A stretch of DNA of 64,000 nt. Source: Xanthomonas hortorum. GTDB taxonomy: Bacteria; Pseudomonadota; Gammaproteobacteria; Xanthomonadales; Xanthomonadaceae. This document shows, one piece after another, positions 1 to 7,311 of this stretch. Positions within the stretch are counted from its first letter, which is position 1. Each line of letters begins with the position of its first letter. The position numbers and the translations under genes were made by a program. The DNA lies in contig NZ_CP101417.1 in assembly GCF_024339125.1 (NCBI RefSeq), forward strand, positions 2,987,001-3,051,000, in the 5' to 3' direction. Below the pieces are notes generated by a model, which worked only from the letters and a program-made list of their open reading frames with translations, was not told the DNA's origin and searched no databases.

Positions 1-1
1 C

Positions 2-634
2 GACAATGGCAGCGGGATCGAGCCGGCCATTCTCAATCAGGTGTTCGAGCCGTTTTTCACCACCAAACCCATCGGCGAGGGCACCGGCCTGGGCTTGTCC
101 ATGACCTATGGGTTTGCGCGTCAATCCGGCGGCACCGCGCGCATCACCAGCACCGTGGGCCGTGGTACCACGGTGGCCTTGCTGTTGCCGCGCGGGCTTA
201 CGGCAAGCGAGGTGGCGCCAGCACCGCCGCCCAGATCGCCGCGTCACCGTCACGAGCGCATCCTGCTGGTGGACGACACCGATGTGGTGCGCATGATGGT
301 GAGCGAGGTGCTCAGCGATGCCGGCTACCACGTGACCGAAGCCGAAAATGCCAATGGCGCGCTGGAGCAATTGCGTGCCGGGGTGGAGATCGATCTGGTG
401 GTGTCGGATGTGGGCCTGCCCGGCATGAACGGGCGCGACATGGCCGATGTTGCGCGCGCGCTGCGGCCCGGCTTGCCGATCCTGTTCATCACCGGCTACG
501 CCGAAAACGCAGCCACGCGGCAGGAATTTCTGGCCGAAGGCATGGCCTTGCTGCCCAAGCCTTTCAGCCTCAACGATCTGCTCAACATGGTTGGGCAGAT
601 GCTTGACAGCAGTGTGCTTGCCGCCCGCGCATAA
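2..634 (+). CDS. Hybrid sensor histidine kinase, C-terminal part (5' end outside window)
   Basis: The reading frame is open from base 2, so the gene starts upstream of the window. The first ~60 residues are the end of a HATPase_c domain: the DNGSG box, the EPFFTTK motif and the GTGLGLS G2 box are visible. After a proline-rich linker comes a receiver domain (from about base 260) with the acidic DD pair, the phospho-acceptor Asp in VVSDVGLPG and the conserved Lys in LPKPFS. This is a kinase of the NtrB-like type with a fused receiver. The same HATPase style recurs in the PAS kinase at 10.6 kb, so the two may be distant paralogues. The input domain cannot be seen. Confidence 0.9.
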   Translation, partial: DNGSGIEPAILNQVFEPFFTTKPIGEGTGLGLSMTYGFARQSGGTARITSTVGRGTTVALLLPRGLTASEVAPAPPPRSPRHRHERILLVDDTDVVRMMVSEVLSDAGYHVTEAENANGALEQLRAGVEIDLVVSDVGLPGMNGRDMADVARALRPGLPILFITGYAENAATRQEFLAEGMALLPKPFSLNDLLNMVGQMLDSSVLAARA

Positions 635-638
635 CGCC

Positions 639-722
639 AGTGGTGTGCTTGCCCGCGCTCAGCGCGGAGTGTTTATTTCCTCGCGCCTAGCGCGACTTGT
701 TTATTTTCCCGCGCTTAGCGCG
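639..722. repeat. 28-bp tandem array of short palindromes
   Basis: Three 13-bp near-dyads of form CGCGC-NN-A-GCGCG start at 654, 682 and 710, exactly 28 bp apart. They read CGCGCTCAGCGCG, CGCGCCTAGCGCG and CGCGCTTAGCGCG. Each is preceded by a related 15-bp T-rich linker; two of these contain GTTTATTT. The array begins right after the kinase stop codon. It could be a repeated protein-binding site or a transcript-end structure. I know no family name for it. Confidence 0.75.
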
Positions 723-727
723 CGTGG

Positions 728-962
728 GCATACGGGCCAAAGGTGGCGCACAAAAAACCGCCTGCTGTCAGCACACGGCCAGTGCGGGCATGCCGTTTCG
801 CCATGCCACACGCGTGCAATGGCATGGGTGTAGACCTAGCGGCATGTGCGCTGCGGCACGCTTGCCATAGAGCTGCAACATTGCTGACATATCGTGCGCG
901 CGGCGCCACCTTGCGCCTTCGTCCGGCATGCCTGTGCCGACGGACGTCACCTCACTCTACTT
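728..962. other. Non-coding stretch, nothing recognised
   Basis: I see no credible gene. The short open frames here have no family resemblance. The stretch has several copies of GGCATG/CATGCC that could form small hairpins, but no clear promoter or RNA gene. Confidence 0.5.
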
Positions 963-1104
963 AGAGCGGCTAACAAACGTAGCGAGCGGTCGTCAGGTGG
1001 GTGCAGACGGCGCGCAGGAACCGGAGTGTACGAGTGGGTACATGAGGATTCCGAGCACCGGCTGCGCCCGCCTGGCGGCCGCGCAGTAGTTTGTTAGCCG
1101 CTCT
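963..1104. mobile_element. MITE-like element with 16-bp terminal inverted repeats
   Basis: AGAGCGGCTAACAAAC at 963-978 is the exact reverse complement of 1089-1104. The 142-bp element has no coding capacity. It ends only 20 bp before the start codon of the TonB-dependent receptor, so it lies in that gene's 5' region. Single ends resembling its right terminus (TTTTGTTGGCSGCTCT-like) recur at 26856-26875 and 48336-48355. A clear target duplication is not visible. Confidence 0.7.
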
Positions 1105-1124
1105 TACTCCAAGGATCACCTCGT

Positions 1125-3494
1125 ATGTCGTTGTACTTGTCTATCTCCGCGTCCCTGACGTCCGCCGCCACGCATGCTTCTGCACGCCGTCGCGCCGCCT
1201 TGCAGCGCACGCCGCTGGCGCGCGCCTGTGCCGGCCTGTTGCTCGCTTCGATGGCCGCCGCCGCATCTGCGCAGCAAACGCCGACGACCCAGGGCGAGGG
1301 CAGCGCGACCGCGCTGGATACGGTCACCGTCACCGCCGAGCACCGCGAGCAGAACCTGCAGGAGGTGCCGGTGTCGGTGGGCGTGGTGCAGGGCGCGGCG
1401 ATGCGCGAGTTCACCGCAGGCGGCGACGACACCTTGCTGGCACTGTCCGGCCGCGTGCCGGGCTTCTATGCCGAGACCACCACCGGGCGCATCTTCCCGC
1501 GCTTCTATATCCGTGGTCTGGGCAATATCGATTTCTATCTCGGCGCTTCGCAGCCGGTGTCCATCATCCAGGACGATGTGGTGCTGGAGCACGTGGTGCT
1601 CAAATCCAACCCGGTCTACGACGTGGACCAGGTCGAAGTGCTGCGCGGCCCGCAGGGCACCCTGTTCGGCCGCAACACCACTGCCGGCATCGTCAAGTTC
1701 GACACGGTCAAGCCCGGCGATACCTATACCGGCCGCCTCGATGCCAGCTACGGCAGTTACAACACCGTGTCGCTGGATGGCGGCTTCGGTGGGCCGATCA
1801 ACGACGTGCTGTCGTTCCGCGTCTCGGCCTTGTATCAGCACCGCGACGATTGGGTGGACAACACCTTTGCCGGCACCAGCGCCGATGGCACGCGCACGCC
1901 GCGTAAGGATGCGATGGGCGGCTACAACGACCGCAATGCGCGCCTGCAGTTGCTGCTCAAGCCCAACGACGCGTTCTCGCTGCTGGGTTCGGTGCATACG
2001 CGCGACTACGACGGCACCTCCACGTTGTTCCTGCGCAATGCCGTGACGCGTGGCAGCGACAAGGTCGACGTGCCGCGCGATCGCGTTGCCTACGACGAGG
2101 CACACGACAACCCGCAGGCGTATCAGACCGACGGCGGCTCGATCAAGGCGATCTACGATTTTGGCGGGGTCTCGCTGACCTCCATCACAGCCTACGAAAC
2201 CACCTCCGGCTACAGCCGTGGCGACACCGATGGCGGCGCGGCGGCGAACTACCCGGTCAACGGCGTGCCGAACGGCTTCGGCCAGTCGATGGGACAGATC
2301 CGCGATCTGGATCAGTACACCCAGGAACTGCGTCTGGCCAGCGAAGGCGACGACGCACTGCAATGGCAGGTGGGCGCGTTCTACTTCGATGGCCGCGACA
2401 CCACCGATTTCTATCAGCGTGCGTTTTTTCTGCAGACCGCTGCGCGCAATCCCAATAACTGGGTGCGGCTGCGCAACACCAACACGTCATGGGCCGGCTT
2501 CGGTCAGCTCAGTTACAAGGCCACCGACGCGCTCACCCTGACCGCCGGCATCCGCCAGACCAAGGACACCAAGGAAACCCGTCTGCTCAAGACCGCCGAC
2601 ACCGCCGCCGGTGCGGTGACATATCGTGGCCGTCGCGACGTGCGCATGTCCGACACCCAGCCCAGCTGGGACCTCAGCGCGATGTACGAAATCAATCCCG
2701 AGCTGAGCGTGTATGCACGCGTGGCGCGCGGCTTCCGCGGCCCCACCATCCAGGGCCGCAGCGCGGTGTTCAACTCGGATTTCACCACCGCCGATTCGGA
2801 AACCATCCTGTCGTGGGAAGCCGGCATCAAGAGCAGCCTGTTCGACAACCGGCTGCGCCTGAATGTCAGCGGCTTCACCTATACCGTCGATGATATCCAG
2901 CTCAACGGCAACGATTCGGACGGCAATGGCGTGCTGTTCAATGCCGACAAGGCCAAGGCCTACGGTCTGGAAGCGGACCTGGACTGGCGCCCGATCTCCA
3001 ACCTGTCGCTGACTGCTGGCCTCAGCCTGCTGCACAGCGAAATCCAGGACAAGCGCGTGTTTGCGCAGGCCTGCGCGCTCAACGGCGTGGTGGTGTGCAC
3101 GGTCAACGACCCGACCATCCGCGTCGGCGCCAACACCTTTGCGCAGATCGACGGCAACCCGCTGCCCAACGCGCCCAAGTACAACCTCAACCTGGCCGCG
3201 CGTTACGACATCCCCGTGGGTAACGACGGCGCGTTCTTCGTCTCCACCGACTGGAACAAGCAGGGCGAAACCAGCTTCGTGCTGTACGACTCCACCGAGT
3301 TCCGCGCCGACGGCAATTTCGAAGGCGGCCTCAAGCTCGGTTACACCGGCGGCTACGGTGCGTGGGAAGTGGCGGCGTTTGCGCGCAACATCACCAACGA
3401 GAAAAACGTCAAGGGTGTGATCGAAAACTACATGGCGGCGGTCTACAACGAGCCGCGCATCGTGGGCGTGTCGGTCAACGTCAACTGGCAATGA
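1125..3494 (+). CDS. TonB-dependent outer-membrane receptor
   Basis: The 789-residue protein would take up a siderophore, metal complex or sugar across the outer membrane using TonB energy. A long N-terminus ends in a signal peptide (hydrophobic AGLLLASMAAAASAQ, cleavage near residue 50). A TonB box-like TVTVTAEHREQ follows, then the plug domain with the typical VEVLRGPQGTLFGRNTTAG motif, then a long beta-barrel ending in VNVNWQ rather than the usual terminal aromatic. AAGGATCAC lies upstream as a weak ribosome site. The MITE-like element occupies the region immediately upstream, and a strong terminator follows. Similarity is to iron-type receptors, but no adjacent siderophore or hydrolase gene fixes the substrate. 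Confidence 0.9.
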   Translation: MSLYLSISASLTSAATHASARRRAALQRTPLARACAGLLLASMAAAASAQQTPTTQGEGSATALDTVTVTAEHREQNLQEVPVSVGVVQGAAMREFTAGGDDTLLALSGRVPGFYAETTTGRIFPRFYIRGLGNIDFYLGASQPVSIIQDDVVLEHVVLKSNPVYDVDQVEVLRGPQGTLFGRNTTAGIVKFDTVKPGDTYTGRLDASYGSYNTVSLDGGFGGPINDVLSFRVSALYQHRDDWVDNTFAGTSADGTRTPRKDAMGGYNDRNARLQLLLKPNDAFSLLGSVHTRDYDGTSTLFLRNAVTRGSDKVDVPRDRVAYDEAHDNPQAYQTDGGSIKAIYDFGGVSLTSITAYETTSGYSRGDTDGGAAANYPVNGVPNGFGQSMGQIRDLDQYTQELRLASEGDDALQWQVGAFYFDGRDTTDFYQRAFFLQTAARNPNNWVRLRNTNTSWAGFGQLSYKATDALTLTAGIRQTKDTKETRLLKTADTAAGAVTYRGRRDVRMSDTQPSWDLSAMYEINPELSVYARVARGFRGPTIQGRSAVFNSDFTTADSETILSWEAGIKSSLFDNRLRLNVSGFTYTVDDIQLNGNDSDGNGVLFNADKAKAYGLEADLDWRPISNLSLTAGLSLLHSEIQDKRVFAQACALNGVVVCTVNDPTIRVGANTFAQIDGNPLPNAPKYNLNLAARYDIPVGNDGAFFVSTDWNKQGETSFVLYDSTEFRADGNFEGGLKLGYTGGYGAWEVAAFARNITNEKNVKGVIENYMAAVYNEPRIVGVSVNVNWQ

Positions 3495-3520
3495 GTCGCT
3501 GATCGACTGACTGCATCACC

Positions 3521-3552
3521 GCATCACAGCGACATGCGCGTCGCTGTGATGC
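3521..3552 (+). other. Perfect 13-bp hairpin downstream of the receptor gene
   Basis: GCATCACAGCGAC (3521-3533) pairs perfectly with GTCGCTGTGATGC (3540-3552) across a 6-nt loop. There is no T-tract. It stands 27 bp after the receptor stop codon and just ahead of the true terminator, so it may protect the transcript 3' end. Confidence 0.7.
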
Positions 3553-3567
3553 TTGGTGCGACAACCG

Positions 3568-3600
3568 AGCCCGCTGCGTGCAGTACGCAGCGGGCTTTTT
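3568..3600 (+). terminator. Rho-independent terminator of the TonB receptor gene
   Basis: An 11-bp GC-rich stem (GCCCGCTGCGT with ACGCAGCGGGC, 5-nt loop) is followed directly by TTTTT at 3596-3600. The convergent trxC gene ends at 3604, so the structure may serve both. Confidence 0.9.
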
Positions 3601-3603
3601 GTG

Positions 3604-4050
3604 TCAACGGCTGCGCAACACCGACTGCACCCAACTGACGATCTGCGTGCTGCTCACCGCACCGGAATGACGGCCCAGCTCGCTGCCGCCGCGGATGACC
3701 AGCAAGGTGGGAATGCTGCGAATGCCAAAACGCGTGCCCAGCGCCGGATGCAGGTCGGTATCCACCTTTGCCAGACGGACCTGCGGTTCCAGCAATGCAG
3801 CGGCTGCGGCGAACTGCGGCGCCATGCTCAGGCACGGCCCGCACCACGGTGCCCAGAAATCCACCACCAACGGCAGCTCGCTGCGCACTGCATGCTTGTC
3901 GAAATCGACAGTGGACAGCGCTACCGGTGCCCCGAGAAAGAGCGGCTGATGGCAGCTGCCGCAGTTGGGCGCATCGCGCAGACGCGCGGCCGCTATGCGA
4001 TTCATCGCGGCGCAGCTCGGGCAGGCCACCAGCAGTGGTGCGTTGGTCAT
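3604..4050 (-). CDS. trxC: Thioredoxin 2 (zinc-type thioredoxin)
   Basis: This 148-residue cytoplasmic dithiol-disulfide oxidoreductase has two N-terminal CxxC pairs (C10/C13 and C30/C33) that form the zinc ribbon typical of TrxC. They precede a thioredoxin fold with the active site WCGPC at 69-73 in a VVDFWAPWCGPC context and the cis-Pro loop SIPTLLV. Length matches the TrxC family (about 140-150). The family reduces target disulfides and is often induced by oxidants. It is a single gene, convergent with the receptor and followed upstream by a spacer of about 190 bp before the DUF1428 gene. Confidence 0.93.
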   Translation of the reverse strand: MTNAPLLVACPSCAAMNRIAAARLRDAPNCGSCHQPLFLGAPVALSTVDFDKHAVRSELPLVVDFWAPWCGPCLSMAPQFAAAAALLEPQVRLAKVDTDLHPALGTRFGIRSIPTLLVIRGGSELGRHSGAVSSTQIVSWVQSVLRSR

Positions 4051-4242
4051 GCGGGGGTCTCCAGTGAACAGGCAACATCATCAATGTGTTGCGCCCACCC
4101 ACCAATGGCGGCGAACGCGGCCGCACACCAGTGGCATGGCGGTGGTTGAAGATGTTGTGCTGGAGGCAGCCGAAAACAACCTCGCTGCGGTGTCTGCTGC
4201 AGCGTGCGACATGCGTATCCGCGCTGTCGCATGCTGTAGCGC

Positions 4243-4608
4243 TCAGCCTGTCTGTCCCAACCTCAGCACCGGAACGAAGCCGCCGCAGATCAGGCGCTTG
4301 CCGTCGAACGGCATCGGATTGACCGCCGGGTCCATGCGCGGGTCGGCCATCATCTTCTGCATGCCGGCATCGCGGGTGGCCTTGTCGGGCCATTCGATCC
4401 AGGAAAACACCACGGTTTCATCGTCGCCGGCCTCGACCGCGCGATGGAAGTCGGTCTGTTCTCCGTGCGGGACTTCCTCGCCCCAGCACTCCACCACGCG
4501 CAGCGCACCGTATTCGATGATCACTGAATCGCCCATGCGGGCATGCTCCAGAAATGCAGCCTTGTTGGCAGTGGGTACGGCAAGCGCAAAACCATCCACA
4601 TACGACAT
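4243..4608 (-). CDS. DUF1428 family protein (YbaA-like)
   Basis: The 121-residue protein opens with MSYVDGFALAVP and contains VVECWGEEVPHGEQTDF and FSWIEWPDKATRD, the hallmarks of DUF1428, a small dimeric alpha/beta-barrel-like (ferredoxin-fold) family. No enzymatic activity is established for the family. AT-richer DNA at 4609-4700 probably carries its promoter. It lies between trxC and the signalling operon, all on the minus strand, but spacers of about 170-190 bp suggest separate transcription. Confidence 0.88.
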   Translation of the reverse strand: MSYVDGFALAVPTANKAAFLEHARMGDSVIIEYGALRVVECWGEEVPHGEQTDFHRAVEAGDDETVVFSWIEWPDKATRDAGMQKMMADPRMDPAVNPMPFDGKRLICGGFVPVLRLGQTG

Positions 4609-4778
4609 ACACCACCTCCGCAGATACGGCGCACGGCGTGCGCCTGATAAGAACGACGAATCGTCATTAGAATCGACAATTCAATCGCACTGGGTGATGC
4701 GCGTTTGATGGGTTCGCCAGGTGGCGTGACCGCGTCTTGTTGAGCCTGCGCAACGGCGCAGTGTCCTGCTCGTTGTGC

Positions 4779-5909
4779 TTACGCTGCCAGATTGTGCCGT
4801 CGCAACGTCGCTTCGAACACCACATCGCCGTCTTCGTTGCGTGCCTGCAGCGAGCCGCCATGCGCCCTGACGAACTGATCTGCGATAAACAAACCCAGGC
4901 CCAAGCCCTGGCTTGCGTGGAAGCTGGCCTTGAATGGCTCGAACAGACGCGGCATCAGACTGTCGGGGATATGGCCGGCGTTGCGCACCGACAAACGCAG
5001 CGTGTCGCGCTGGCGTCCGTCCAGGTGCACGCGCACCGGCTGGCGCGCGCCATGCAGCACTGCGTTGCCGACCAGATTGGAGACCACCTGTGCCAGCCGA
5101 TCGCCGTCGCCGTCGCCGTGCAGATCGCCTTCGCTACGCAGGTCGATCGGCGTGTGCGGATTGGCCTGCGCCACCTCGTTCACCACGCTATGGGCCACCT
5201 CGCCAAGATTGCAGGGGCCAAACTGCATCGACAGCCCGTCGGTACGCAGGCGCGAGAAATCCAGCAGCTGCTCGACCATGCGTGCCATGCGATGCGCGCT
5301 GTTTTCCAGATGTTCCAGCGTGCGTGCAGCCGAGCCGTCGGCGGCCACATCCAGGCTCAGCTTGTCGGCACACAGCAAAATCACCGACAGCGGCGTGCGC
5401 AGGTCGTGGGTCAGCACCGCCATCATGGTTTCATTGAGGGTGAGCGCGCGTTCCAGCGAGGCGTTGCGCGCCTTGAGCAGGCGCCGCTGCTGATACAACT
5501 CGATGAACACGTTGACCTTGCTCAGGATCACGTGCGGCTCGATGGGCTTGTGCAAAAAATCCACCGCGCCGGTCTCGTAGCCCTGAAACGCGCGCATCGG
5601 GTCGTTCGGCGATGCCGTCAAAAAAATGATCGGCACATGCCGGGTGCGCTGCGAGCCGCGCATCAGTTCGGCCAGCGAAAAGCCGTCCATTTCCGGCATG
5701 TGCACATCCAGCAATGCCAACGCCACATCGTGTTCGAGCAACAGTTCCAGCGCCTGCGCACCGGAGGCTGCGCACAGTACCTGGATGCCGTCGCGCTGCA
5801 GCAGCGCTTCCATCGCCACCAGATTCTGCGGCACGTCGTCCACGATCAGCAGCTTGGCCGGTTCGGTAGTGGTGCTGTCTGCAGCCAGACCGGTCGCGGT
5901 GAGATTCAT
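4779..5909 (-). CDS. Receiver-histidine kinase protein (last gene of the CheR/CheB operon)
   Basis: I place the start at 5909 because ATGA there overlaps the CheB stop by 4 bp; an open frame continues far upstream but only as a shadow of cheB. The 376-residue protein has an N-terminal receiver (D68 acceptor in ALLDVHMPEMDG, K121 in HKPIE) and a short coiled linker. It then has HisKA with H168 in VLTHDLRTPLS and HATPase_c ending in GLGLGLFIADQFVRAHGG. It lacks membrane segments, so it is a soluble kinase whose activity should be set by phosphorylation of its own receiver. It is the terminal member of a four-gene operon with two chemotaxis-type modification enzymes. Confidence 0.9.
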   Translation of the reverse strand: MNLTATGLAADSTTTEPAKLLIVDDVPQNLVAMEALLQRDGIQVLCAASGAQALELLLEHDVALALLDVHMPEMDGFSLAELMRGSQRTRHVPIIFLTASPNDPMRAFQGYETGAVDFLHKPIEPHVILSKVNVFIELYQQRRLLKARNASLERALTLNETMMAVLTHDLRTPLSVILLCADKLSLDVAADGSAARTLEHLENSAHRMARMVEQLLDFSRLRTDGLSMQFGPCNLGEVAHSVVNEVAQANPHTPIDLRSEGDLHGDGDGDRLAQVVSNLVGNAVLHGARQPVRVHLDGRQRDTLRLSVRNAGHIPDSLMPRLFEPFKASFHASQGLGLGLFIADQFVRAHGGSLQARNEDGDVVFEATLRRHNLAA

Positions 5910-6490
5910 CGGTGGAAAGTCTCCAGTCGGCTGCAGATCGCCTGCAAGGTGAGCACCGCATCGGCACCGGCGTGGGCGATGGCGGAGGCGGGCATCAAGG
6001 GAGACGCCGCATCGTCGGGCAGCTGGATCCAGGCGGTGCCGCCGACCGCGCGCACCGCCGCCACGCCAGCGCTGCCATCGCTGCTGGCGCCGGTGAGCAG
6101 GATCGCCAGCAGGCGTGGCCCGAAGACATCGGCGGCCGATTCGAACAAGGGGTCGATCGCCGGGCGCGAGAACAGCACCGGCGCATCCATCGACAACGCC
6201 AGGCTGTCGCGGTTTTCTACCAGCAGATGATAGTCGGGCGGGGCGATGGTCACAGTGCCGGCGAGCAGCGGTTGCTTGTCCTCTGCCTCGCGCACCGGCA
6301 AGGCGCAGCGTGCATCCATCAATTCGGCAAGATGGCTGGTACGGTCGCGTGGCAGATGCAGCACCACCAACACCGGCATCGGCAACTCTGCAGGCAGGCT
6401 GGACAACAACGCCTGCAACGCCATTACACCTCCGGCCGATGCACCGACCACGATCGCCTCGAAGTGCTGCCACTCATGCGCGCCGCTCAT
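5906..6490 (-). CDS. cheB: CheB-type protein-glutamate methylesterase domain, no receiver
   Basis: The 194-residue protein is a stand-alone CheB catalytic domain. The triad is visible as S18 (VVGASAGG), H45 (VLHLPRD) and D138 (TGASSDGSAG). Canonical CheB carries an N-terminal receiver that gates activity; here it is missing, and the next gene downstream starts with a receiver, so control may be supplied in trans. The start ATG overlaps the cheR stop by 4 bp and the stop overlaps the next start by 4 bp. Normal CheB substrates are methylated chemoreceptors, but no intact receptor gene lies nearby. Confidence 0.9.
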   Translation of the reverse strand: MSGAHEWQHFEAIVVGASAGGVMALQALLSSLPAELPMPVLVVLHLPRDRTSHLAELMDARCALPVREAEDKQPLLAGTVTIAPPDYHLLVENRDSLALSMDAPVLFSRPAIDPLFESAADVFGPRLLAILLTGASSDGSAGVAAVRAVGGTAWIQLPDDAASPLMPASAIAHAGADAVLTLQAICSRLETFHR

Positions 6491-7311
6491 GCCGCCTTCC
6501 GAAACAGACGTTGCTCGCGGGCCACGGTTTCGAAGGCCTGCGCATGCGCGCCGAACTGCAGCGATTCCTTGCTGCCCAGCCCCAGAAAACCACGGTGCAC
6601 CAGCGCGTCATGGAACAGACCCACCGCGCGATCCTGCAGGGTGCGGTTGAAGTAGATCAGCACGTTGCGGCACGACACCAGATGCACTTCGGAGAACACC
6701 GTATCGGTGGCCAGGCTGTGATCGGCAAACACGATGTGGCGCTTGAGGCGGCGATCGAACACCGCGCCGTCGTAGGCGGTGGTGTAGTAATCGGACAAGG
6801 ACCCGCGGCCGCCGGCCTCCAGATAATTGCGGCTGAACTGCGCAATGCGGTCGATGCCGAAGGCGCCGGCTTCGGCCATGCCCAGCGCTTCGGGATTGAT
6901 GTCGGTGGCGTAGATCACCGCTTTTTCCAGCAGGCCTTCTTCGTGCAGCAGGATCGCCAGCGACCAGACTTCTTCACCGGTGCTGCAGCCGGCCACCCAG
7001 AGTTTGATCGAGGGATAGGTGCGCAATACCGGCACCGCGTGCTCGCGCAAACAGCGGAAATACGCCGGGTCGCGGAACATCTCCGACACCTGCACGGTGA
7101 AGAACTGCATCGCCTGCGCAAACGTTTCCGGCTCGTGCAGCAGGCGATGCTGCAGATCGGCCACGCGTGCGCAATCGAAGCGGCCCATGGCGTGGCGCAT
7201 GCGTCGACGCAACGAGGACACCGCGTAATCGCGGAAGTCGTAGTGATAGCGCTGGTAGACCGCTTCCAGCAGCACCCGCAGCTCAAGATCGAACAGCTCC
7301 ACTGCAGTCAT
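6487..7311 (-). CDS. cheR: CheR-type SAM-dependent protein-glutamate methyltransferase
   Basis: Of the possible starts I choose 7311, because that ATG makes an ATGA overlap with the upstream kinase, as at the other operon junctions; this gives 274 residues. The N-terminal helical CheR domain (YHYDFRDYAVSSLRRRMRHAM) precedes the methyltransferase fold with the SAM-binding loop WVAGCSTGEEVWSLAI and the NVLIYFN motif. There is no C-terminal TPR or pentapeptide-binding extension. With CheB it forms a reversible methylation pair placed between two kinases, with no CheA, CheW or receptor in the operon. Confidence 0.92.
   Translation of the reverse strand: MTAVELFDLELRVLLEAVYQRYHYDFRDYAVSSLRRRMRHAMGRFDCARVADLQHRLLHEPETFAQAMQFFTVQVSEMFRDPAYFRCLREHAVPVLRTYPSIKLWVAGCSTGEEVWSLAILLHEEGLLEKAVIYATDINPEALGMAEAGAFGIDRIAQFSRNYLEAGGRGSLSDYYTTAYDGAVFDRRLKRHIVFADHSLATDTVFSEVHLVSCRNVLIYFNRTLQDRAVGLFHDALVHRGFLGLGSKESLQFGAHAQAFETVAREQRLFRKAA

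Noticed and set aside
639-722. CRISPR array
   Set aside because: The unit is 28 bp in total with no unique spacers, only three copies, and no cas genes.
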